Source: JALHRI01 sp044351685
GTDB lineage: Bacteria; Pseudomonadota; Alphaproteobacteria; Rickettsiales; UBA3002
NCBI GenBank assembly: GCA_044351685.1
Contig: JBILFK010000087.1
Span: 1-6,688, forward strand
Direction: 5' to 3'
Length of the DNA: 6,688 nucleotides
Below are positions 1 through 5,466 of the stretch, in pieces; position 1 is the stretch's first letter, and every line of letters begins with the position of its first letter. The notes under the pieces were generated by a model. The model saw only the letters and a program-made list of their open reading frames with translations, had not been told where the DNA came from and searched no databases. Made by a program: the position numbers and the translations under genes.

Positions 1-1381
1 TTACAAGATGCTCGGTAGCGGCCTTGGCATCGCCAAACAGCATCATGGTGTTATCCTGATAGAACAGCTCGTTCTGAATACCCGCATAGCCCGCTGCCAT
101 CGAACGCTTATTGAAAATCACGTTGCGGGCATCGGCCACGTTCAGCACGGGCATGCCATAAATTGGGCTTTTGGGGTCAGTCTTCGCGGCGGGGTTGGTC
201 ACATCGTTAGCGCCAATCACATATACCACATCGGTGGTGGCGAAATCATTGTTGATTTCCTCCAGTTCGAACACGCTATCATACGGCACGTTGGCTTCGG
301 CCAGCAGCACGTTCATGTGGCCGGGCATGCGCCCTGCCACCGGGTGAATCGCATAGCGCACCTTTACACCGCGATGCTCGAGCACTTCGGCAAGCTCGCG
401 CACAGCGTGCTGGGCTTGCGCCACGGCCATGCCGTAACCCGGCACAATGATCACTGAATCGGCGTTGCTCATGAGAAACGCGGCATCTTCGGCGGCGCCC
501 GATTTTACCGGCCTGTCATCCGCCCCTTTGGTGGCTGCTGCGCCATCATCGGCAGCGGTGCCAAACCCACCAAAAATCACATTGATGATGGAGCGGTTCA
601 TCGCCTTGCACATAATGTAACTGAGAATTGCGCCCGAAGCGCCAATCAGCGCGCCTGCAATAATCAGCACCGGATTACCAAGCGTAAAACCAATGCCAGC
701 CGCCGCCCACCCCGAATAGGAATTGAGCATCGAAACCACCACTGGCATATCGGCTCCGCCAATCGGAATAATCAGCAGTACACCGAGTGCGAATGAAATA
801 AAAATCATCGCCAGAAACAAGGTTTTCGATTCTGTGCCACAAAACAGCACCAGCAATACAATCACCGCAATGCCAAGCCCGGCATTCACCTGATGCTGCA
901 TGGGGAAACGCACCGGAGCGCCAGAAACCAGCCCCTGCAATTTGGCAAACGCTACCACCGAACCCGTGAAGGTAATGGCACCAATAATCACACCCAAGCT
1001 CATTTCAATGAGGCTGCCGGTATGAATCGCGCCGCTCATGCCAATATGGTACGCCTCGGGCGACCATAATGCCGCAAGCGCAATCAGCACCGCTGCCAAA
1101 CCCACCAGCGAGTGGAAAGCGGCCACCAGTTGCGGCATCGCTGTCATGGGGATGCGTTTAGCGATTACGTAGCCCACTGCGCCACCCGCGCCAATGCCCA
1201 GCACCACCCAAAGATAATTTTTCACCTGCGGCAATAGCAGCGTGGTGAGAATGGCAATGGCCATACCCACTATGCCATACAAATTACCCTGCCGCGCCGA
1301 TGCCGGCGATGAAAGCCCACGTAGCGCCATGATAAAACACACCGAGGCAACCAGATACGCAAGATACGCAAAACTTGGCAT
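1..1381 (-). CDS. pntB: NAD(P) transhydrogenase subunit beta, PntB (3' end cut by window edge)
   Basis: Membrane and NADP(H)-binding subunit of proton-translocating transhydrogenase, which uses the proton gradient to drive NADH + NADP+ to NAD+ + NADPH in the inner membrane. The reading frame is open for 460 codons from ATG at 1381 to the window edge. E. coli PntB is about 462 residues, so only the last few codons are missing. Residues 1 to about 260 form a run of hydrophobic helices. They include AFHSLVG (87-94), whose His90 matches the proton-channel His91 of E. coli. The C-terminal NADP domain shows GYGMAVAQAQ (315-324), HPVAGRMPGHMN (346-357) and GANDVTNPAA (390-399), all family signatures. 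The start is supported by AGGGGA overlapping the pntAB stop, 5 nt upstream of ATG. It is the last visible gene of the pntAA-pntAB-pntB operon. An in-frame 9-bp duplication near the start codes for AYLAYL. Family assignment is very secure. Confidence 0.97.
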   Translation of the reverse strand, partial: MPSFAYLAYLVASVCFIMALRGLSSPASARQGNLYGIVGMAIAILTTLLLPQVKNYLWVVLGIGAGGAVGYVIAKRIPMTAMPQLVAAFHSLVGLAAVLIALAALWSPEAYHIGMSGAIHTGSLIEMSLGVIIGAITFTGSVVAFAKLQGLVSGAPVRFPMQHQVNAGLGIAVIVLLVLFCGTESKTLFLAMIFISFALGVLLIIPIGGADMPVVVSMLNSYSGWAAAGIGFTLGNPVLIIAGALIGASGAILSYIMCKAMNRSIINVIFGGFGTAADDGAAATKGADDRPVKSGAAEDAAFLMSNADSVIIVPGYGMAVAQAQHAVRELAEVLEHRGVKVRYAIHPVAGRMPGHMNVLLAEANVPYDSVFELEEINNDFATTDVVYVIGANDVTNPAAKTDPKSPIYGMPVLNVADARNVIFNKRSMAAGYAGIQNELFYQDNTMMLFGDAKAATEHLV

Positions 1382-1390
1382 AATCGTCCC

Positions 1391-1786
1391 CTATTTCTTT
1401 TCTTTTTTCTTGAACATTTCGAGCATGCGTTGAGACACCACAAACCCACCGAAGATATTGATGGAAGCCAGAACTACCGCCACAAAGCCCAGAATATGCG
1501 AGGTGCCAAAGCCATCGGGCCCCAGCGCAATCACCGCACCCACAATAATAATGCCAGAAATAGCGTTAGTAACGCTCATCAACGGGGTGTGCAGCGCCGG
1601 CGTCACGCGCCACACCACATAATAGCCCACAAAGCACGCCAGAATAAACACCGTGATGCCAAAAATAAATGGATCTACGCCACCGTGCGATAATTGTGCC
1701 TGCAAAGCGGCTGTTTGCTCGGAAAGCTGCGCGGCTTGTTCGGCAAGGCTTTCGGCACTTTCATTAATGCTGGTAATATCTGTCAT
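1391..1786 (-). CDS. pntAB: NAD(P) transhydrogenase subunit alpha part 2, PntAB (small membrane subunit)
   Basis: Small integral-membrane subunit of the three-gene transhydrogenase. It equals the C-terminal membrane part of the fused E. coli PntA and packs with PntB to form the proton-translocating domain. The 131-residue protein has an alanine/glutamine/glutamate-rich, probably helical N-terminus (8-32). Three membrane segments follow, at about 40-59, 71-88 and 98-119. VTPALHTPLMSVTNAISG (61-78) is the family hallmark, and the tail is very basic (KKKEKK). ATG at 1786 is fixed by TAAGGAG, where the upstream gene's stop codon is also part of the ribosome binding site, 5 nt before the start. 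The gap to pntAA is 9 nt and the gap to pntB is 9 nt, which suggests translational coupling. A separate gene for this part is characteristic of alphaproteobacteria such as Rhodospirillum rubrum. Confidence 0.96.
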   Translation of the reverse strand: MTDITSINESAESLAEQAAQLSEQTAALQAQLSHGGVDPFIFGITVFILACFVGYYVVWRVTPALHTPLMSVTNAISGIIIVGAVIALGPDGFGTSHILGFVAVVLASINIFGGFVVSQRMLEMFKKKEKK

Positions 1787-1798
1787 AATGACTCCTTA
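1787..1798 (-). promoter_or_regulatory. Overlapping stop codon and ribosome binding site, pntAA/pntAB junction
   Basis: On the minus strand the junction reads TAAGGAG, then five bases, then ATG. The TAA stop of pntAA supplies the first bases of the Shine-Dalgarno sequence for pntAB, so a ribosome ending on pntAA stands on the next start site. The pntAB/pntB junction (1382-1393, TAGGGGA plus 5 nt) has the same design. Coupling is inferred from the spacing. Confidence 0.75.
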
Positions 1799-2929
1799 TT
1801 TCGCCAACGCCGGGTGCACACTAGCACCATCTTTGGTAGCAAGCGTGCCTTTAATCAGTTCATCTTCCCACTGCACGCCCCAGGCTTTTTCTTTGGCGTT
1901 ATAAAACAGCGTGGAAATAAAATTATACAGGTTACGCGCATAAAGCGGTGTCGCATCGCTTGCCGCACGCGCAGGTAAATTGCTGTAACCAATCAGCTTC
2001 ACGCCGTGCGTTTCGCTAATGGTATCGGCAATAGTGGCGCGGCAATTACCGCCCGATGCCACGGCTAAATCTACAATCACGCTGCCCTTTTTCATATCGC
2101 GCAACATCGCATCGGTAATCAGTTCAGGCGCCTGTTTGCCGGGAATCAGCGCGGTGGAAATCACAATATCCTGCGTTTTAAGTGTGGCGTGAATCGCCTC
2201 GGCTTGGCGGCGTTTGTAATCCTCGTCCATTTCTTTGGCGTAACCACCGGCGGTTTCGGCCTGCGCTTCTGCTGCGGCAGCTACTTCCACAAATTTTGCG
2301 CCCAAACTTTCCACCTGCTCTTTTACGGCGGGGCGCACATCGAAGGCGCTTACCACCGCACCTAAGCGCTTGGCAGTAGCAATAGCCTGCAAGCCTGCCA
2401 CCCCTGCCCCCAGCACGAGTGCTTTTGCGGGCGGCACCGTGCCTGCCGCTGTCATCATCATGGGGATAGTTTTGCTGGTAGCATACACCGCCTCAATCAC
2501 CGCGCGGTAGCCCGCAAGGTTACTTTGCGATGATAATACATCCATCGCCTGCGCGCGCGAAATGCGCGGCAATAATTCCATGGCAAAGGCAGTGATTTTT
2601 TTGCTGTTCAGTACTGCCCAATCGGTAGTGTTATCATAGGGAGCCAGCATCCCAATCACCGTTGCGCCTTCTTTTACCAGTGCCACTTGTGCGGCTTCAA
2701 GCGGCGATACGGTGAGAATAATATCGGCATCACTGTAAGCCTCTTTGGCACTTTTGGCGATGGTAGCGCCCGCTGCCTCAAACGTGCTATCGGCAATATC
2801 CGAACCCACGCCTGCGCCCTGTTCAATGGTTACACTAGCACCGAGCGCGATATACTTCTTTACCGCATCGACACTGATTGCCGCACGCTGTTCATGGGGC
2901 TTGGTTTCTTTAGCTATGGCGATTTTCAT
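1796..2929 (-). CDS. pntAA: NAD(P) transhydrogenase subunit alpha part 1, PntAA (NAD(H)-binding domain I)
   Basis: Soluble peripheral subunit that binds NAD(H) and exchanges hydride with NADP(H) on PntB at the inner face of the membrane. The predicted 377 residues match the family's usual length. Visible motifs are PRISRAQAMDVLSSQSN (121-137), which holds the Arg122/Gln127/Asp130 'RQD loop' known from R. rubrum domain I. Next come the Rossmann fingerprint GAGVAGLQ (174-181) with acidic Asp197 at the end of the second strand (AFDVRP), then DIVISTALIPGKQAPELI and VDLAVASGGNC. The frame stays open upstream to an ATG at 2986. I chose 2929 because GGAGG lies 5 nt before it, because MKIAIAKETKPHEQR is the normal family N-terminus, and because the extra 19 residues look like translated leader. 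First gene of the operon, divergent from purE. Confidence 0.97.
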   Translation of the reverse strand: MKIAIAKETKPHEQRAAISVDAVKKYIALGASVTIEQGAGVGSDIADSTFEAAGATIAKSAKEAYSDADIILTVSPLEAAQVALVKEGATVIGMLAPYDNTTDWAVLNSKKITAFAMELLPRISRAQAMDVLSSQSNLAGYRAVIEAVYATSKTIPMMMTAAGTVPPAKALVLGAGVAGLQAIATAKRLGAVVSAFDVRPAVKEQVESLGAKFVEVAAAAEAQAETAGGYAKEMDEDYKRRQAEAIHATLKTQDIVISTALIPGKQAPELITDAMLRDMKKGSVIVDLAVASGGNCRATIADTISETHGVKLIGYSNLPARAASDATPLYARNLYNFISTLFYNAKEKAWGVQWEDELIKGTLATKDGASVHPALAK

Positions 2930-2934
2930 GCGAA

Positions 2935-2939
2935 CCTCC
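2935..2939 (-). promoter_or_regulatory. Ribosome binding site of pntAA (decides the start)
   Basis: On the minus strand GGAGG is followed by a 5-nt spacer and ATG at 2929. It is the strongest Shine-Dalgarno match near either candidate start and favours 2929 over the in-frame ATG at 2986. Confidence 0.85.
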
Positions 2940-2970
2940 GGCCACTTGCGTAGCCTAATTGGCAGGGCGC

Positions 2971-2996
2971 TGCAACTGCGTTGCAATCATGTGCAA
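2971..2996. promoter_or_regulatory. Candidate operator: overlapping TGCAA inverted repeats between pntAA and purE
   Basis: TGCAAC-TGC-GTTGCA (2971-2985) is a perfect 6+6 inverted repeat with a 3-bp centre. Its right arm is reused in TTGCA-ATCATG-TGCAA (2981-2996). The two dyads share TTGCA and sit in the only gene-free DNA between the divergent pnt and pur operons. This is the arrangement of a repressor or activator site. The regulator is unknown, and the identification rests on symmetry and position only. Confidence 0.4.
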
Positions 2997-3009
2997 AACT
3001 GTGTACAAG
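2981..3009 (+). promoter_or_regulatory. Possible purE promoter
   Basis: TTGCAA (2981-2986, 4/6 to the -35 consensus) and TACAAG (3004-3009, 4/6 to the -10) are separated by 17 bp. Transcription would begin about 7 nt later, at or beside the purE ATG at 3016, which would leave almost no 5' leader. The -35 lies inside the TGCAA dyad. Both hexamers are weak matches, so this is tentative. Confidence 0.35.
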
Positions 3010-3015
3010 CGCCGC

Positions 3016-3519
3016 ATGAAAACAAAAAAACCATCCAAAGCCGCCATTGTCGGCATTATTATGGGCAGCCAAAGCGATTGGGGCACCATGAAACACGCCG
3101 CCAGTATTCTCGATGAATTGGGCGTGGGTTATGAAGCTAAAATCGTTTCCGCGCACCGCACCCCTAAACGCCTGTATGAATATGCAGGTAATGCCGCAAA
3201 ACGAGGCCTGAAAGTGATTATTGCCGGTGCCGGTGGTGCGGCACACTTGCCGGGCATGACCGCCTCGCTCACACCGCTGCCAGTGCTAGGCGTGCCGGTG
3301 CAATCCAAGGCGATGGACGGCATGGATTCCCTGCTTTCGATTGTGCAAATGCCTAAAGGTATTCCGGTCGGCACACTGGCGGTAGGCGAACATGGCGCCG
3401 CCAACGCTGCACTGCTTGCAGCAGCGATTTTAGCGCTCGAAAACGCAGCGCTTGCCAAAAAACTTGCGGCATGGCGCGATGCGCAAACCAAAAACGTCGC
3501 GCTTGAACCGAAGGATTAA
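3016..3519 (+). CDS. purE: N5-carboxyaminoimidazole ribonucleotide mutase, PurE class I
   Basis: Cytoplasmic enzyme of de novo purine synthesis that moves the carboxylate of N5-CAIR (made by PurK) to carbon 4, giving CAIR. The 167 residues match the usual length. Visible motifs are MGSQSDW (16-22, phosphate/ribose binding), SAHRTP (45-50) with the catalytic His47, and AGAGGAAHLPGM (70-81). The following segment, VQSKAMDGMDSLLSIVQMPK, is typical of class I. The presence of purK next door confirms the bacterial N5-CAIR route rather than direct carboxylation. The start at 3016 gives a normal N-terminus. In-frame ATGs at 2959 and 2989 would add atypical sequence. No Shine-Dalgarno sequence is visible before any of the three, so initiation may be leaderless or SD-independent. 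His126 in GEHGAANAA sits where I would expect a small residue, probably a harmless variation. Confidence 0.96.
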   Translation: MKTKKPSKAAIVGIIMGSQSDWGTMKHAASILDELGVGYEAKIVSAHRTPKRLYEYAGNAAKRGLKVIIAGAGGAAHLPGMTASLTPLPVLGVPVQSKAMDGMDSLLSIVQMPKGIPVGTLAVGEHGAANAALLAAAILALENAALAKKLAAWRDAQTKNVALEPKD

Positions 3520-3522
3520 CCG

Positions 3523-4587
3523 ATGCCGAACATGATCGCACCTGGCGCAACCATTGGCATTGTCGGTGGCGGCCAGCTTGGGCGCATGCTGGCGCTCGCC
3601 GCATCGGCCATGGGGTATAAAACCCATATTTACACTCCAGAAAAAGATTCTCCCGCTTCACACGTGGCAACGCAAACCACCGTGGGCGCGTATGGCGACA
3701 CCAACGCCCTGCGCGATTTTGCCCAGCGCGTGGATGTAGTGACATTTGAATTTGAAAATGTACCCAGCGAAACCCTCACCATGCTAGCAGGGTTAGTGCC
3801 AGTGCGCCCCAAGCCCGAAGTGCTTTACACCACCCGCCACCGCATCCGCGAAAAAGAATTTATTCGCGCACAAGGCATTGCCACGGCACCATTCCTTGCC
3901 ATTCGAAACCCTGCTGATTTAGCAAGCGCCATCACTACCATTGGCACGCCTGCAATTTTGAAAACCGCCGAGCTAGGTTATGATGGCAAAGGGCAAGCCA
4001 GCATCAAAACCTCGGCCGATGCCGCGTCTGCCTGGGCAAGCCTTGGCGAAACCGAATGTGTATATGAGGGCTTTGTGAAATTTTCAGCCGAAGCCTCGGT
4101 AATTGTAGCGCGTGGGCTGGACGGTAAAACCGCGTGTTTCCCGCTGGTTGAAAACATTCATAAAAACCATATTCTTCACCGCACGCTAGCCCCCGCCCCC
4201 TTTGCAAAAGCGCACGAAGCGCAAGCTTTTGCGATTGCCGAAACTCTAGCAACGGCCCTTGATGTTGTGGGGTTACTGGCAGTGGAAATGTTCGTGACTG
4301 AGGGCGGCCTAATCGTGAATGAACTTGCACCACGGCCCCATAATTCCGGCCACTGGACAATTGAGGGCTGCGCCACCAGCCAATTCGAGCAGCATATCCG
4401 CGCCATTTGCGGCTGGGCGCTTGGCACCCCTGAACTTCTGCACCACGCCGAAATGATTAATTTGCTAGGCGATGAGTGGCAGGAATGGGAACGTTACGCC
4501 GCCACTTCCGGTGCGCATATTCACCTGTACGGTAAAACCGAATCACGCGCGGGCCGTAAAATGGGGCATGTGACGATTCTGTCGTAA
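3523..4587 (+). CDS. purK: N5-carboxyaminoimidazole ribonucleotide synthase, PurK
   Basis: ATP-grasp enzyme that converts aminoimidazole ribonucleotide, ATP and bicarbonate to N5-CAIR, the substrate of PurE. The 354 residues match the family length. Domains in order: an N-terminal nucleotide-binding-like domain with GGGQLGRM (15-22), the ATP-grasp core with KTAELGYDGKGQ (147-158), the metal/substrate region VNELAPRPHNSGHW (265-278) followed by TIEGCATSQFEQHIRA, and a C-terminal domain with NLLGDEW and LYGKTESRAGRKMGHVT. It starts 3 nt after the purE stop. AAGGA (3511-3515) at the end of purE is its ribosome binding site, 7 nt before ATG, so the two genes are co-transcribed. An alternative ATG three codons later (3532) is possible. 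It ends in tandem TAA TAA stops (4585-4590). No plus-strand terminator with a good U-tract follows. Confidence 0.97.
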   Translation: MPNMIAPGATIGIVGGGQLGRMLALAASAMGYKTHIYTPEKDSPASHVATQTTVGAYGDTNALRDFAQRVDVVTFEFENVPSETLTMLAGLVPVRPKPEVLYTTRHRIREKEFIRAQGIATAPFLAIRNPADLASAITTIGTPAILKTAELGYDGKGQASIKTSADAASAWASLGETECVYEGFVKFSAEASVIVARGLDGKTACFPLVENIHKNHILHRTLAPAPFAKAHEAQAFAIAETLATALDVVGLLAVEMFVTEGGLIVNELAPRPHNSGHWTIEGCATSQFEQHIRAICGWALGTPELLHHAEMINLLGDEWQEWERYAATSGAHIHLYGKTESRAGRKMGHVTILS

Positions 4588-4598
4588 TAAAATGCTCC

Positions 4599-4675
4599 GG
4601 CGTCGGACGTACTGTCCTCGCCTACGCGCCGCTTCGCGGGCTCATGGCTGACTCGGTTCTACTGAACCTCGAATC
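4599..4675. repeat. Cluster of three small hairpins, possible dispersed intergenic repeat
   Basis: Three inverted repeats lie end to end just after purK. The first is GGCG-tc-GGAC-gtact-GTCC-t-CGCC (4599-4622). The second is CCGC-TTC-GCGG (4629-4639). The third is GGTTC-TACT-GAACC (4655-4668), flanked by two GANTC sites (GACTC 4650-4654 and GAATC 4671-4675), the CcrM methylation motif of many alphaproteobacteria. There is no U-tract, so these are not classical terminators. The compact, G+C-rich, hairpin-dense layout resembles REP-like elements repeated around a genome. Whether it is repeated cannot be seen from one copy. Confidence 0.4.
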
Positions 4676-4689
4676 ACAATTAATTCACT

Positions 4690-4728
4690 AAAAAATGCGG
4701 GTGGCGAAGAACCGCTTCAAGCCACCCG
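4690..4728 (-). terminator. Rho-independent terminator of the gapR-like gene
   Basis: CGGGTGGC (4698-4705) pairs perfectly with GCCACCCG (4721-4728), and an inner GAAG/CTTC helix extends the stem. Read on the minus strand, the hairpin is followed after CA by six T residues (complement of 4690-4695). This is an intrinsic terminator for the gene at 4791-5063. On the plus strand only a weak TTTT (4734-4737) follows five bases later, so it might partly stop purK transcripts too. Confidence 0.8.
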
Positions 4729-4781
4729 ACTGCGTTTTACTACTTCAAAGTACACCGAACGCAGTGAGGGACTTTGAAGTA
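4729..4781. repeat. Interleaved inverted repeats in the gapR 3' region (pseudoknot-like)
   Basis: TACTTCAAAGT (4741-4751) and ACTTTGAAGTA (4771-4781) form a perfect 11-bp inverted repeat with a 19-nt loop. A second perfect 8-bp pair, ACTGCGTT (4729-4736) and AACGCAGT (4758-4765), interleaves with it in the order A-B-A'-B'. That order permits an H-type pseudoknot or two competing hairpins. The repeat lies between the gapR stop and its terminator, so it would be in that mRNA's 3' untranslated region. Role unknown. It may equally be part of a dispersed repeat. Confidence 0.55.
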
Positions 4782-4790
4782 AGCGAGCAA

Positions 4791-5063
4791 CTATGCCGCT
4801 TCGTCGTATTCTGCCTCAAGGCCAAGCGCGCGCTTATACAGATCGAGCATATATTCCTGCTCCATCCGATCATTGTGGTTCAGTTTACGCAGTTTCACGA
4901 TTTGGCGCATGGTTTTGGTATCAAAGCCATTGGCTTTCGCCTCGGCGAACACATCACGCACATCGGCAGCGATGGCGGCTTTTTCTTCTTCCAGTTTCTC
5001 GATACGTTCGATGTAGCTCTTCAGTTTGGTGGTTTCAACGCCACCGGTTTTTGCTTTTGCCAT
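4791..5063 (-). CDS. gapR: GapR-like nucleoid-associated protein (DUF2312)
   Basis: A 90-residue protein of the DUF2312 family. In Caulobacter, GapR binds overtwisted, A/T-rich DNA ahead of replication forks and at the ends of transcription units, and helps type II topoisomerases. That function is known for the family and inferred here. The sequence shows a long, highly charged helix (10-34, heptad-like LKSYIERIEKLEEEK), then VFAEAKANGFDTKTMRQIVKLRK (38-60) with the basic residues expected to contact DNA, and a final helix, EYMLDLYKRALG. The length is close to Caulobacter GapR (about 89). The tail EAEYDEAA is acidic. ATG at 5063 has AAGGA 9 nt upstream. No convincing sigma70-type promoter was found before it. 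It is divergent from rpsU and ends in its own terminator, so it is probably monocistronic. Confidence 0.92.
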   Translation of the reverse strand: MAKAKTGGVETTKLKSYIERIEKLEEEKAAIAADVRDVFAEAKANGFDTKTMRQIVKLRKLNHNDRMEQEYMLDLYKRALGLEAEYDEAA

Positions 5064-5148
5064 AAGGGGTTATCCTTTTTTTTGAGTTGCCTGAACCACA
5101 GGGATTTCCTAGCTTAACCGCTTCCACCCCCACCCTGCAACAACCTGC

Positions 5149-5178
5149 TTGCATTTATCCACACTTGCCGCATATAAT
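5149..5178 (+). promoter_or_regulatory. rpsU promoter
   Basis: A perfect -10 hexamer TATAAT (5173-5178) is preceded by TTGCAT (5149-5154, sharing the TTG of the -35 consensus) with an 18-bp spacer. Transcription would start near 5185, giving a leader of about 24 nt that contains the ribosome binding site. The -10 is strong and the -35 modest. Confidence 0.65.
5155..5163 (+). promoter_or_regulatory. Consensus DnaA box inside the rpsU promoter
   Basis: TTATCCACA matches the strict 9-mer DnaA box at all positions. It starts immediately after the -35 hexamer and ends 9 bp before the -10, so bound DnaA would overlap RNA polymerase on the rpsU promoter. No second good box is visible nearby, which argues against a replication origin. 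Binding is inferred. Confidence 0.5.
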
Positions 5179-5192
5179 GGCTGTCCAATTTG

Positions 5193-5200
5193 AAGGGGGG
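5193..5200 (+). promoter_or_regulatory. Ribosome binding site of rpsU (supports the TTG start)
   Basis: AAGGGGGG is followed by an 8-nt spacer and TTG at 5209. There is no in-frame ATG or GTG between this site and the conserved residues of S21, so TTG is the only reasonable start. Confidence 0.8.
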
Positions 5201-5208
5201 TAATTTCG

Positions 5209-5412
5209 TTGGTTGAAGTAGTAGTTCGCGACAACAATGTCGATCAGGCGCTGCGCGTTTTGAAAAAGAAAATGCAGCGTGAAGGAATCTATCGTGAAAT
5301 GAAAATGCGTAAGCATTACGAAAAACCTTCGGAAAAGCGTGTGCGTGAAGCCGCTGAGGCTGTACGCCGTGCGCGTAAGCTTGCACGCAAAAAATCAGAC
5401 CTTTTCGATTAG
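5209..5412 (+). CDS. rpsU: Small ribosomal subunit protein bS21
   Basis: Protein S21 of the 30S subunit, which sits near the mRNA exit/anti-Shine-Dalgarno region and helps base-pairing during initiation. The 67 residues fit the family. Visible are VVVRDNNVDQALRVLKKK (4-21), EGIYREMKMRKHYEKPSEKR (25-44), and a strongly basic C-terminus with RRARKLARKK (53-62), the S21 signature. It begins with TTG, a rare start codon, placed 8 nt after a strong AAGGGGGG ribosome binding site. A strong TATAAT promoter lies just upstream, and a hairpin terminator follows 20 nt after the TAG stop, so the gene looks monocistronic. It is divergent from the gapR-like gene and shares the 145-bp intergenic region with it. 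A position near purEK is, as I recall, common in alphaproteobacteria. Confidence 0.97.
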   Translation: MVEVVVRDNNVDQALRVLKKKMQREGIYREMKMRKHYEKPSEKRVREAAEAVRRARKLARKKSDLFD

Positions 5413-5432
5413 TCAGATTTTTTTACCGCATC

Positions 5433-5466
5433 AAAAGCCCCACACCGCAAGGTCTGGGGCTTTTTT
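5433..5466 (+). terminator. Strong rho-independent terminator of rpsU, probably bidirectional
   Basis: AAAAGCCCCA (5433-5442) pairs with TGGGGCTTTT (5455-5464). An inner ACC/GGT helix continues the stem past one C-C mismatch and closes on a GCAA (GNRA) tetraloop (5447-5450). Six T residues (5461-5466) follow. The U-tract runs into the stop codon of the convergent DUF3095 gene (5465-5467). On the minus strand the same hairpin ends in TTTT, so it can serve both genes. Confidence 0.92.

Noticed and set aside
8..457. Open frame of 149 codons on the plus strand, rich in His and Gly
   Set aside because: It lies antisense inside the C-terminal NADP domain of pntB, which has clear family motifs. No ribosome binding site and no recognisable protein family.
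1353..1370. Tandem 9-bp direct repeat AGATACGCA x2 at the start of pntB
   Set aside because: It is an in-frame duplication coding for AYLAYL in a membrane helix. One duplication is not a repeat array and changes nothing in the reading frame.
2930..2986. N-terminal extension of PntAA from ATG at 2986
   Set aside because: The 19 extra residues are absent from family members as I know them, and GGAGG marks the ATG at 2929. The extension also runs through the divergent promoter region.
2745..3246. Open frames on both strands spanning the pntAA-purE boundary
   Set aside because: Their sequences are shadows of pntAA and purE codons, with no domain and no start signal.
4599..4622. Terminator of purK at the first hairpin
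   Set aside because: The stem is plausible but is followed by TACGCGCC, with no run of T residues.
4655..4675. tRNA T-arm-like string after purK (GGTTC ... CGAATC)
   Set aside because: No acceptor, D or anticodon stems can be built around it. The bases form a simple GGTTC/GAACC hairpin instead.
4695..5117. Plus-strand open frame of 140 codons opposite gapR
   Set aside because: It covers the terminator hairpin, the inverted repeats and the whole antisense of the GapR-like gene. Its phenylalanine-rich product reflects the complement of charged GapR codons.
5155..5163. Replication origin suggested by the DnaA box next to a GapR gene
   Set aside because: Only one good box, no cluster, no extended A/T-rich unwinding region, and none of the usual origin neighbours such as dnaA, hemE, parAB or gidA.
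5114..5386. Minus-strand open frame of 90 codons opposite rpsU
   Set aside because: Antisense to rpsU and its promoter, with no family resemblance.
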